Shown here: positions 1-6,286 of the stretch, in pieces | How the letters are laid out: every line of letters starts with the position of its first letter | Numbering within the stretch: position 1 is the stretch's first letter | Origin: an uncultured Clostridia bacterium | Lineage (GTDB): Bacteria; Bacillota; Clostridia; Christensenellales; UBA3700 | DNA length: 9,943 nt | NCBI GenBank assembly: GCA_947176115.1 | Contig: CAMWPK010000042.1 | Location: 1-9,943, forward strand | Reading direction: 5' to 3' | Position numbers and translations under genes: made by a program | The notes under the pieces: generated by a model | The model's input: only the letters and a program-made list of their open reading frames with translations | Databases searched by the model: none | Told to the model about the DNA's origin: nothing

Positions 1-96
1 CTAACTTTTAACACAAACAACATAAAAATTAGCAGATTATTAGCCTCAACTAACTCATTCGAGTATATTTTAATATGCAAAAAATTATTTGTCAAG

Positions 97-125
97 AAAA
101 AGTTAGCGATAAATAACTTTTTTTT
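97..125 (+). terminator. AT-rich intrinsic terminator, possibly bidirectional
   Basis: A 9-bp inverted repeat, AAAAAGTTA at 97-105 and TAACTTTTT at 114-122, encloses an 8-nt loop and runs straight into more T residues. On the plus strand this fits the end of a gene lying left of the window. The other strand also ends in a T-rich run (CTTTTTCTT), so it could stop transcription from both sides. The stem is AT-rich and therefore weak. Nothing else coding is visible in 1-148. Confidence 0.5.
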
Positions 126-148
126 AATTTACAATTATGCTATTAATG

Positions 149-214
149 TGTCATTTCAAGCGTAGTCGAGAAATCTCTATCAATGTCATTTCGACCGCAG
201 TGGAGAAATCTCTA
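149..214. repeat. Two tandem copies of a 31-nt intergenic repeat
   Basis: Copy 1 (149-179) and copy 2 (184-214) lie 35 bp apart and match at 27 of 31 positions. Both begin TGTCATTTC and end GAGAAATCTCTA, and all differences fall in the central ten bases (AAGCGTAGTC versus GACCGCAGTG). The conserved ends with a variable centre, and the partial dyad between the TTTC and GAAA blocks, resemble small dispersed intergenic repeats found in many copies in some bacterial genomes. Multi-copy status is an inference, because only these two copies occur in the window. Confidence 0.65.
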
Positions 215-229
215 CCGCTTAAATATAGC

Positions 230-261
230 AAAACGAGCAAGCCATACAGCTTGCTCGTTTA
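230..261 (-). terminator. Intrinsic terminator of the lipoprotein gene
   Basis: A perfect 11-bp stem, AAACGAGCAAG (231-241) with CTTGCTCGTTT (250-260), has an 8-nt loop and lies 20 nt past the lipoprotein stop codon. On the minus strand the stem ends in TTTT and then a T-rich tail. It is the strongest hairpin in the left flank and is well placed to end the 281-4342 transcript. Confidence 0.8.
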
Positions 262-280
262 TTCACATAAAATTGTGATT

Positions 281-3200
281 TTACGCTACTTCTTCAGTTG
301 AGGCTGACACTCCATAGCTCCATTGTACTTGCACCACTCCGTCGCCGTTTACGTTGAAGTTGTTGTCCCAACCGCTCGGCTTACTTGTATGAGCCGTCTT
401 AATTATCAGACTGCTACAGCCCTCAAATGCGCCCGACGGAATAGTCGTAACTGAAGTCGGGATAATCAACTCTTTAATTCTCGTATTGCCCGCAATAGCC
501 GTAGCTGTAATAGTCGTCACTTTATAATCTACGCCGTTGTAGGTAATAACCTCGGGTATCGTGTAGCTTGTGTTCAACGAACCGACAGGAACGTTGGAAG
601 CTATCAACTCAGCGTGTCCGTCATTGTAGAGCAAGTAGGTGTACTCGCCCGGCAATGCAGTACCTGACTTATCGACTTGTGGCAAGCCGGCTACGTTCCA
701 AATTACTTCGTGCGTCTGCGTGAACTTGCTCACTATAGTCGTAATACTCTTCCATATACTCGACATATCGAGGTCGCCTATATCTCCAAAGCCTATCTTG
801 GTATTCCAACCAACTGCGTATCCCGTAGGCGCAGTTCCTATAAGCGTCTTAGTATTTCCGCAGTAAATTGTCAAATTATCAATACCGATAAATGCCAACG
901 AGCCAATCTTAGATACGCTTGCAGGTATATAGATTTGATTAAGAGACATACAAGCCATAAACGCTTGACCGCCGATTTCCGTTAGCGTCGAAGGCAAGTT
1001 AACGGTCTTGAGTAATATATCCATATAGAATAACTTGCTACCCAACTTCTTGACGCCTTCGCCTATCGTGACGGTGTTGAGCGCGGACATATTTGAGAAC
1101 AACTCGCCCGCTATTTCATCAACGACGTAGTCCTCGTCCCTGTACGTAACACTTCCAGGTACGTCAAGGCTCGTCTTCGCAGTGCTACCTAAATACTCAG
1201 CCGCAGTCGCAACGTTACCCGTCCTGAAAATATATCTGTATTCGCCTACGCTATCCATACCGATTACGTTCCAAACGATATTCAATTCACCGCTCTGTCC
1301 GCTACGATGGTTGTTCCAATTTATGCTCCAACCGTATTTAGTTACGGCTGTTTGCAATGTGCCAGGTTCCGTCTTAGCTATATAGATAGACGCCGTAAGT
1401 CCGCTGAATGCGTAGTTGTTTACCTTATCTATAGTGCTAGGTACGAATATGGTGCCAAGATTTCCGCAACCTTCAAATGCCGACACTGCGATTTGAGTAA
1501 CGTTGTAAGTCACCTCGCTATACTCAGTATCGTAAATCAATCTCTGCTCTTCCGTCTTGCCCTCGTCTACCCAAGTATCCACAGTAAATGAAGGTATCTC
1601 AACTGTTACGTTGCCTGGAATATAAGCTGTCGAAACAGAATTGTTAATAAACTTATCTACGTAAGCAACTCCGCTTGAGAACGCCATATACTGGAAATTA
1701 TCAACAGAATAAATGCCGTTTACGCCGTAAGTTACTGGTCTATTTCCCTCATTATAAACCCACAATGAATCTCTGTTCCAGTACTCTGCCCAACCGGAAG
1801 GTCTGGTTAACGACCCCGTTGCTTTATTGGCTTGAACGTAAAGTCCGCCCGTTTCCGTAAGGACAAGTCCGGAGAATGCATACGCCTCAACCTTTGTAAT
1901 AGTACTTGGAATATATATACTTCCTATTGAATTTGACTTCACGTTTGACGACGCTAGAGCTTTTTCCTTGATTGTACTAACCTTTCTTCCATTAGCCGCC
2001 ATAGGAATAATAAGATTGGTTAAAGCGTCCTCTACTCCGTCGTATCCGATAATCTCATTGTTGTCATTGAACAACAAGCCCTTCATTACGATATTACCAA
2101 AGAGCATCATAGGTCCGTCTACAAATTCTTCCTCTTGATTAAATACGGTATTGCAATCGGGATCTCTATACCAAGAGTCAAAGTCATAGCCGTTGAAGTT
2201 TATCTTGGTGGTAATCTTAGTGCCGTAATTGAACTCTCCCGTTGAAATAAGCTCACGAGTAGCCAAGTTGAACAGCGTCACAACGTATGACCTAATATTG
2301 TCTTTATAGGTTGCGTTAATTTCAGTTTCGCCTTGTATTACGTAGTCATTCAATTTATCCCATCCGGCAAATTCAAAGTCGTATTCCATAGTAGACAACT
2401 TCGTCGGATTGATTTCCGGCATAATCACTACGCTATCGTACTCAGCCATATAAGGCTCGCCATACTGTACTCCGTCGTTGAAGAAGGTTACTAAATAAGA
2501 TCTAATATGAGCTAAATAATTCGCATATACGCTGATATTTGCTTCAATCTTAGTCAAATCTCTGCTCCAATTAGTGAATTCATAATCCCACTTAGGAACT
2601 GATTGCTTAAACGGCGTAGGGGCTTGATAATCCTCTATTTCGCTCGTCAATATATTCGTGCCCCAAGGTACGGTAATTTCTTTCAAAGTTTCCGCATCGT
2701 TTTCTTCATTGAAGAATTTGACAACGTATTGCTGAATAGTTCTGGAATATACTGCAGTATAAGTAATTACGCCGTGAACTTGAATGTTTTCAGGGTTTAG
2801 TCCCTCCAAACCTTCAGTACTTTCCACGGTATATCTGTAGTCCGTTCCGTCATCGGCGTCTATATCGCCCTCACCGCCCTCTACGGTGGTATCTACGTCA
2901 AGTACTTGCCAGCCAAAGAACTGGAAATTCCATTTAACTGTTTCGTTCTTCAAACCGTTGAAAATATTGATTGCCGGCAAAGTTGGATATTGGTCATACT
3001 CCACTTCTTGCGTAGAAATAACACTACCGTTGTTGATAAATTGTACTATATATCTTCTTATCGTCTTTTTATAAATACCTTTTACCGTCATATCGCTATA
3101 CACGCGGTTTAGGTATTGATCCCAATCAATAAAGGTGTAATCGTATTTCGGCGTAGATTCCATATACGCGTCTTCGTTAGACGGAATGCTGAACGCAGAC

Positions 3201-4342
3201 GAAGCCCTTAAGTCAGTGCCGTAAGGAACGTCCAAAAGCGTGCTTATCACGTTATCGTCGTCGTCCGTAAAGGTAATAGTATAAGTCCTTATGACTTCAT
3301 TATAATTTGCAGTCGCAACAAAGTTGCACGTAACGTTTTCCAAATCAGCGTCGTCATTACTTGTCGTCCAACCTGCAAACTCATATGTATACATCTCGTT
3401 TTGCTCACGCGTAGGAACTTCTTTGCTGTATACTGCCGGCTCTCCGCTCTCTACTTTGACGGTTTCAAGCACAGAACCCTCCCAGTTGGTAAATACGACT
3501 GTATATACCACTACGTAAATCTCATCAAATTTTGCAGATACGTTGGTATTTTGCGTTATATTCTCAAGATTGCCTACCCAACCTATAAACTCATATTTGA
3601 ATACGTCGTCTAAAGGCTTAGTCGGAATTCCCACTTTGCTCAAATCAGCATCGTCGCCGTATCTGACGAAGTCGGTATAATACAACTTGCCCTCAACGTA
3701 GAAATTAACCTCGAAAATTCTCAATTCGCTCGTGTAAATAGGCGTAGCAACGTATGAATCTTTCGAATTATCCGACACGTCGCATTCCCATTTGTCAAAA
3801 ATATATTCATATTGTTCGTCTTCATAATTTGAAGGACGCAAACTCGCCAAATCTTTTTCAAGCTGGTCATCGCTACGCTCGTAATCTTTTTTAAGCAACT
3901 CCGCTCCCGTATAATCGAGGAATCGTACCGTTATCTTGTCTATTACCTCAATCCAATAAGCGTATACGTTGACGTCGTCCTTAACTGTTTCCTCAACGTT
4001 AGAGCTTGTGACTTCCTTTTGCCAAGTATCCTTGTCAAGATACCAGCCTTTGAATTCATATCCTTCGCGCGTAGGCTGACTTGCCAAAATCTCTTTTGCC
4101 TTATCAATATCGATTTTAGTAGCAACTTCCTCGTTATTACTGAAAAAGGTTAACGTAACCGATGTGTCCGGAATAATAGGCGTATTTGGCTCGCCCGATG
4201 GCAAACTTGGCGTATTAGGTGTGTTAGGAGTATTGGGAGTGTTTGGCGCGTTTTCCTTTTTGCAAGCAACAAAAGCGCTCATCGCCATAACAATCGTTAA
4301 AACAATTAAAATTGCTAAAATAAATTTTCTCGATTTTCTCAT
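281..4342 (-). CDS. Surface lipoprotein with InlB-type repeats and BspA-like leucine-rich repeats
   Basis: This 1353-residue protein is probably an exported, lipid-anchored surface protein used for adhesion or ligand binding; its ligand is unknown. Residues 1-26 are a lipoprotein signal peptide (MRKSRK, then a hydrophobic stretch to SAFVA) with the lipidated cysteine at C27. The lipobox FVAC is slightly unusual, with Phe at -3. A linker with four NTP units covers about 32-46. About nine repeats at roughly 60-750 follow the InlB B-repeat / Listeria-Bacteroides pattern: a V-x-F strand, a V-x-Y-G turn, then an F-x-x-W core such as FKGW, FIGW or FAGW. Residues about 750-1340 carry BspA-type (LRR_5) units such as IYIPSTITKVEAYAF and VNLPSTLTEIGGQAF. 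No LPXTG or other wall anchor is present. I chose the ATG at 4342 over the TTG nine codons upstream because AGGTGA lies 7 nt before it. It appears monocistronic, with its own terminator at 230-261. Confidence 0.9.
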   Translation of the reverse strand: MRKSRKFILAILIVLTIVMAMSAFVACKKENAPNTPNTPNTPNTPSLPSGEPNTPIIPDTSVTLTFFSNNEEVATKIDIDKAKEILASQPTREGYEFKGWYLDKDTWQKEVTSSNVEETVKDDVNVYAYWIEVIDKITVRFLDYTGAELLKKDYERSDDQLEKDLASLRPSNYEDEQYEYIFDKWECDVSDNSKDSYVATPIYTSELRIFEVNFYVEGKLYYTDFVRYGDDADLSKVGIPTKPLDDVFKYEFIGWVGNLENITQNTNVSAKFDEIYVVVYTVVFTNWEGSVLETVKVESGEPAVYSKEVPTREQNEMYTYEFAGWTTSNDDADLENVTCNFVATANYNEVIRTYTITFTDDDDNVISTLLDVPYGTDLRASSAFSIPSNEDAYMESTPKYDYTFIDWDQYLNRVYSDMTVKGIYKKTIRRYIVQFINNGSVISTQEVEYDQYPTLPAINIFNGLKNETVKWNFQFFGWQVLDVDTTVEGGEGDIDADDGTDYRYTVESTEGLEGLNPENIQVHGVITYTAVYSRTIQQYVVKFFNEENDAETLKEITVPWGTNILTSEIEDYQAPTPFKQSVPKWDYEFTNWSRDLTKIEANISVYANYLAHIRSYLVTFFNDGVQYGEPYMAEYDSVVIMPEINPTKLSTMEYDFEFAGWDKLNDYVIQGETEINATYKDNIRSYVVTLFNLATRELISTGEFNYGTKITTKINFNGYDFDSWYRDPDCNTVFNQEEEFVDGPMMLFGNIVMKGLLFNDNNEIIGYDGVEDALTNLIIPMAANGRKVSTIKEKALASSNVKSNSIGSIYIPSTITKVEAYAFSGLVLTETGGLYVQANKATGSLTRPSGWAEYWNRDSLWVYNEGNRPVTYGVNGIYSVDNFQYMAFSSGVAYVDKFINNSVSTAYIPGNVTVEIPSFTVDTWVDEGKTEEQRLIYDTEYSEVTYNVTQIAVSAFEGCGNLGTIFVPSTIDKVNNYAFSGLTASIYIAKTEPGTLQTAVTKYGWSINWNNHRSGQSGELNIVWNVIGMDSVGEYRYIFRTGNVATAAEYLGSTAKTSLDVPGSVTYRDEDYVVDEIAGELFSNMSALNTVTIGEGVKKLGSKLFYMDILLKTVNLPSTLTEIGGQAFMACMSLNQIYIPASVSKIGSLAFIGIDNLTIYCGNTKTLIGTAPTGYAVGWNTKIGFGDIGDLDMSSIWKSITTIVSKFTQTHEVIWNVAGLPQVDKSGTALPGEYTYLLYNDGHAELIASNVPVGSLNTSYTIPEVITYNGVDYKVTTITATAIAGNTRIKELIIPTSVTTIPSGAFEGCSSLIIKTAHTSKPSGWDNNFNVNGDGVVQVQWSYGVSASTEEVA
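4208..4243 (-). repeat. Four tandem 9-bp Asn-Thr-Pro codon repeats
   Basis: Four consecutive NTP units lie just after the lipidated cysteine of the surface lipoprotein. Read in the coding direction they are AACACTCCC, AATACTCCT, AACACACCT and AATACGCCA. No two units are identical, and every difference is synonymous. They form a flexible, proline-rich spacer that lifts the repeat domains off the membrane. Confidence 0.8.
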
Positions 4343-4683
4343 AACTCTATCACCTATCTTAATACTCAAGTCTGCCCATAAAGTCGCGCGCCCTTATTCG
4401 CATGACTTTATTACTTCCCAACTAATGTCAGACTTTCTTGCTAGTATATTTTACACCTTCAATAAGCATTTTGGAATAATTAAAAAAATTTTTTTTCGAT
4501 TTTTTTTCGTAAAAATTTATAATAACGTGATTATAGAATTTTATCTTATTATATATTGTTAATTTTTTATCAAACATTTATCCCCTTAATTTATATTTCA
4601 AACAAATTAGATCCGCTCAATTTGAACATCCATATTACGCATCGCAGAAAAATCTATCAAATATTTTACCGTTTTTCAAATGC
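4343..4683. other. AT-rich intergenic stretch, lipoprotein leader and tRNA upstream region
   Basis: I see no gene here. The right-hand side of the lipoprotein gene must hold its leader and promoter, but no convincing pair of -35 and -10 boxes stands out; TAAAAT at 4449-4454 (minus) is a possible -10 with a poor -35. The lipoprotein ribosome binding site AGGTGA lies at 4350-4355. A striking homopolymer patch sits at 4482-4509: seven A, eight T, CGA, eight T, CG. Open frames crossing this region lack ribosome binding sites and recognisable protein character. Confidence 0.5.
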
Positions 4684-4713
4684 TTGACATTCCCCTATCC
4701 GCGCATGTATAAT
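4684..4713 (+). promoter_or_regulatory. Consensus sigma-A promoter of tRNA-Val
   Basis: A perfect TTGACA (4684-4689) and a perfect TATAAT (4708-4713) are separated by 18 bp. Transcription would start near 4720, giving a short leader before the mature tRNA at 4736. Such a full-consensus promoter is typical of stable RNA genes. Confidence 0.9.
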
Positions 4714-4735
4714 AACTACGCTTAACTAAATATAT

Positions 4736-4810
4736 GGGCAATTAACTCAGAGGGAGAGTGTCTTCTTGACGTGGAGAAAGTCATAGGTTCGAATCCTATA
4801 TTGCCCACCA
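4736..4810 (+). tRNA. tRNA-Val (anticodon GAC)
   Basis: A complete 75-nt cloverleaf with encoded CCA. The acceptor stem pairs GGGCAAT with ATTGCCC, followed by discriminator A and CCA. The D stem pairs ACTC with GAGT. The anticodon stem pairs TCTTC with GGAGA (one G-T pair) around the loop TTGACGT, giving anticodon GAC, which reads GTC (Val). The variable loop is AAGTC, and the T stem pairs ATAGG with CCTAT around TTCGAAT. It stands alone behind its own consensus promoter and is followed by a terminator at 4841-4866. Its last 21 nt plus part of the downstream flank recur at 4982-5025. Confidence 0.95.
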
Positions 4811-4814
4811 TACC

Positions 4815-4892
4815 GCAAGTCCTCCTATGGACGGGAATATAAAAGAGAGCCAACTGCTCTCTTTTTGTTATTCCCGAATTTGGCGGACTTGC
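4815..4892. repeat. Three-tier nested inverted repeat downstream of the tRNA
   Basis: Three complementary pairs nest around one axis. GCAAGTCC (4815-4822) pairs with GGACTTGC (4885-4892). CGGGAATA (4832-4839) pairs with TATTCCCG (4869-4876). The terminator stem at 4841-4865 forms the core. Together they would fold into a long interrupted hairpin of about 78 nt. The outer arm also belongs to the direct repeat shared with 4982-5025, so it was duplicated together with the tRNA 3' end. Confidence 0.7.
4841..4866 (+). terminator. Intrinsic terminator of tRNA-Val
   Basis: AAAAGAGAGC (4841-4850) pairs with GCTCTCTTTT (4856-4865) around a 5-nt loop, and the descending arm merges into a T5 tract. It lies about 30 nt after the CCA end and should terminate the tRNA transcript on the plus strand. 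The A-rich ascending arm means it could also act weakly on the other strand. Confidence 0.85.
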
Positions 4893-4981
4893 TTTTGTTT
4901 GCAGTATTAGGACAGTCCGAATTTGTGACGCTCGCACAAGACGCTATCCGCTTGCTCGCTATTCCGTCGCTTCGCTCCTTA

Positions 4982-5025
4982 CGAATCCTATATTGCCCAC
5001 CAGGTCGCAAGTCCTGCCTATGGAC
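4982..5025 (+). repeat. Second copy of the tRNA-Val 3' end and its flank
   Basis: The last 21 nt of the tRNA gene, from CGAATCC through TTGCCCACCA, recur exactly at 4982-5002. Four unmatched bases follow (GGTC instead of TACC), then GCAAGTCCT and CCTATGGAC as in the first copy, with one extra G. Copy 1 is 4790-4832, so the offset is 192 bp. No D arm, anticodon arm or promoter precedes this copy, so it is not a functional tRNA. It could be a relict attachment site, part of a tRNA-associated repeat, or the scar of a deleted second tRNA gene. The rest of 4893-5127 contains no gene I can support. Confidence 0.85.
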
Positions 5026-5127
5026 TGGACCACCATCAACAACCTAAATCGATTCACTTTCAATCTAGTTTGATTTTGTTCTCTAAATACGTCGTTCGTT
5101 ATATCAATGGCCAGCGACAAATTATAT

Positions 5128-5673
5128 TTATATTTTTTCTGCAAGCGCGGTGGCTTGTTGACGGCCGTCCGTTTTATCTATATCGCCTACGTTCAATACG
5201 TTGGGAACAAGCACTTCGCCGATAGATTTCCATTTTAATAGAGCAATGCTTCTTTCATAGGGAATACGGACACCGTCCATAACAGATATATCATCTTCTT
5301 CACAGCACGCTATAAGCGCGCATTGCTTGCCCGCAATATCTTTACCGGCAACGCAAAATGAAAATAGTCTGTCGATTACGCCCTTAATTTGCGCAGGAAA
5401 CGAATACCAATATACAGGCGTTGTAAATACGACGACGTCTGCCTTTTCAATTTCGGGGGCTATAATATTAAAATCGTCGTCGAATGAACACGCTTTACCT
5501 GTCTTAAAACAAGTTTCGCAAGCGCGACAACCGCCTACTTTTTGCATAGCGGAGTCAAATCTTACTATGGAATGACCTTTATCTTGCGCTGATTTAATAA
5601 AAGCGTTTGTCATAGCAAAACTATTTCCCATCTTTCTCGGACTGCCCGTGATAACTACAATTTTTTTACCCAT
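5128..5673 (-). CDS. NAD(P)H-dependent flavoprotein oxidoreductase, iron-sulfur flavoprotein-like
   Basis: This 181-residue protein has a flavodoxin-like fold of the FMN reductase / Flavodoxin_2 type. Residues 5-23 hold the first beta strand and the FMN phosphate loop (ITGSPRKMGNS). Residues 84-102 hold the second flavin-contact motif (TTPVYWYSFPAQIKGVIDR), which is typical of this family. Cysteines 49, 52, 55 and 62 form CX2CX2CX6C, the compact spacing that binds a [4Fe-4S] cluster in archaeal iron-sulfur flavoproteins (Isf). Many uncharacterised homologues carry similar cysteines, so cluster binding is an inference. The start ATG has AAGGAG 10 nt upstream. It is divergent from an HxlR-family regulator, an arrangement known to control quinone, azo or disulfide-stress reductases, which suggests a role in detoxifying electrophiles. 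The substrate is unknown. Confidence 0.87.
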   Translation of the reverse strand: MGKKIVVITGSPRKMGNSFAMTNAFIKSAQDKGHSIVRFDSAMQKVGGCRACETCFKTGKACSFDDDFNIIAPEIEKADVVVFTTPVYWYSFPAQIKGVIDRLFSFCVAGKDIAGKQCALIACCEEDDISVMDGVRIPYERSIALLKWKSIGEVLVPNVLNVGDIDKTDGRQQATALAEKI

Positions 5674-5768
5674 TATGTAATATCTCCTTATTTTTTAATT
5701 GTGTTGGAATTTTGGTTATATGCTTCCGCAATTTGACTGTTCCATACTTTATTTTGAGTTGAACAGCA

Positions 5769-5797
5769 TTGACATATTTATTTTATTGTTGTATTAT
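5769..5797 (+). promoter_or_regulatory. Promoter of the HxlR regulator gene
   Basis: TTGACA (5769-5774) and TATTAT (5792-5797) have an exact 17-bp spacer. Transcription should start near 5804, about 60 nt before the regulator's ATG. It occupies the same DNA as the opposing flavoprotein promoter, whose boxes lie at 5803-5808 and 5780-5785. Confidence 0.8.
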
Positions 5798-5808
5798 TAT
5801 TTTGTCAA
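5780..5808 (-). promoter_or_regulatory. Promoter of the flavoprotein gene
   Basis: Read on the minus strand, TTGACA (5808-5803) and TAAAAT (5785-5780) have a 17-bp spacer. Transcription would begin near 5773, giving a leader of about 100 nt. It is interleaved face-to-face with the regulator's promoter, so RNA polymerase probably cannot occupy both at once. Confidence 0.8.
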
Positions 5809-5844
5809 GTACGCACAATAAAGTGCGATACTAACAAAAAGTAT
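5809..5844. promoter_or_regulatory. Probable HxlR operator: two overlapping inverted repeats
   Basis: The first dyad is GTACGCAC (5809-5816) with GTGCGATAC (5823-5831), perfect except for one extra base in the right arm, around AATAAA. The second is ATACT (5828-5832) with AGTAT (5840-5844), separated by 7 bp. They abut the flavoprotein -35 box and lie just past the regulator's start point, so a protein bound here could repress both genes. TACT/AGTA-type dyads are known for some HxlR regulators. Which dyad is the true site is not decided by the sequence. Confidence 0.6.
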
Positions 5845-5863
5845 AGTGTAAAAGGCGGTTGCA

Positions 5864-6205
5864 ATGGAAAACGAGAAAACAAGATGTATTTCTTCTGAAA
5901 GATTATGTGATACCGGATTTAGTTATACGTTGTCGCTGATTAGCGGAAAATATAAAATGACAATACTCTATACGTTAATGGAATTTACAGTCGTTAGGTA
6001 TAATGAGTTGCAAAGATATATAAAAGGCATATCTTATAAGACTTTAAGTTTATCGCTTAAAGAATTAGAAAACGACGGGCTTATTATTCGCAAGGTATAT
6101 CCGCAAATTCCGCCGAAAGTCGAATACAGTCTATCTGAACGCGGAAAGTCTTTAATGCCAATACTAGACGATATGTGCGAATGGGGCGATAAAAATAGAT
6201 TGTGA
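5864..6205 (+). CDS. HxlR-family winged-helix transcriptional regulator
   Basis: This 113-residue DNA-binding protein has the full HxlR pattern: an N-terminal cysteine (C15, with another at C8), then SLISGKYKMTILYTLM, the recognition-helix segment RYIKGISYKTLSLSLKELENDGLI, and the wing IPPKVEYSLSERGKSLMPIL. In YodB and HypR, N-terminal cysteines sense quinones or disulfide stress. C15 sits near the equivalent place, though the usual CP is CD here. The start ATG follows a weak AAGGCGG. It is transcribed away from the flavoprotein gene, with shared promoters and candidate operators between them, so it probably represses both. The last 63 bp of coding and stop sequence (6142-6205) are duplicated at 6855-6918. 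Confidence 0.92.
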   Translation: MENEKTRCISSERLCDTGFSYTLSLISGKYKMTILYTLMEFTVVRYNELQRYIKGISYKTLSLSLKELENDGLIIRKVYPQIPPKVEYSLSERGKSLMPILDDMCEWGDKNRL

Positions 6206-6286
6206 ATAAATTAGGAATTCAGCCAATTGATTCGAAATATGGAAATTGTATTGACTTTTTTGACGGTGAAATGATTTAATTAATAT

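Noticed and set aside
149..214. CRISPR-like repeat pair
   Set aside because: Only two copies with a 4-bp gap, no spacer-length intervals and no cas genes.
639..3613. Several plus-strand open frames of 60-100 codons opposite the lipoprotein gene
   Set aside because: They lie inside a strong 1353-codon gene, lack ribosome binding sites, and their translations have no protein-family character.
4343..4369. Alternative TTG start adding nine residues to the lipoprotein
   Set aside because: AGGTGA is correctly spaced for the ATG at 4342, and the signal peptide MRKSRK starts normally there.
4164..4562. Plus-strand 132-codon frame with a GVLGVLGVLGV run
   Set aside because: The run is the reverse complement of the NTP codon repeat. 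The rest crosses the lipoprotein start and AT-rich non-coding DNA.
4982..5002. Second functional tRNA gene
   Set aside because: Only the T-loop side and acceptor 3' strand are present; there is no anticodon arm, D arm or promoter.
4722..5144. Minus-strand frames covering the tRNA and its duplicated end
   Set aside because: They are antisense translations of the tRNA gene and its 3'-end copy (for example IGFEPMTFSTSRRHSPSELIA), a familiar source of spurious protein predictions.
5327..5575. Plus-strand 82-codon frame
   Set aside because: It is antisense to the well-supported flavoprotein gene, with no ribosome binding site.
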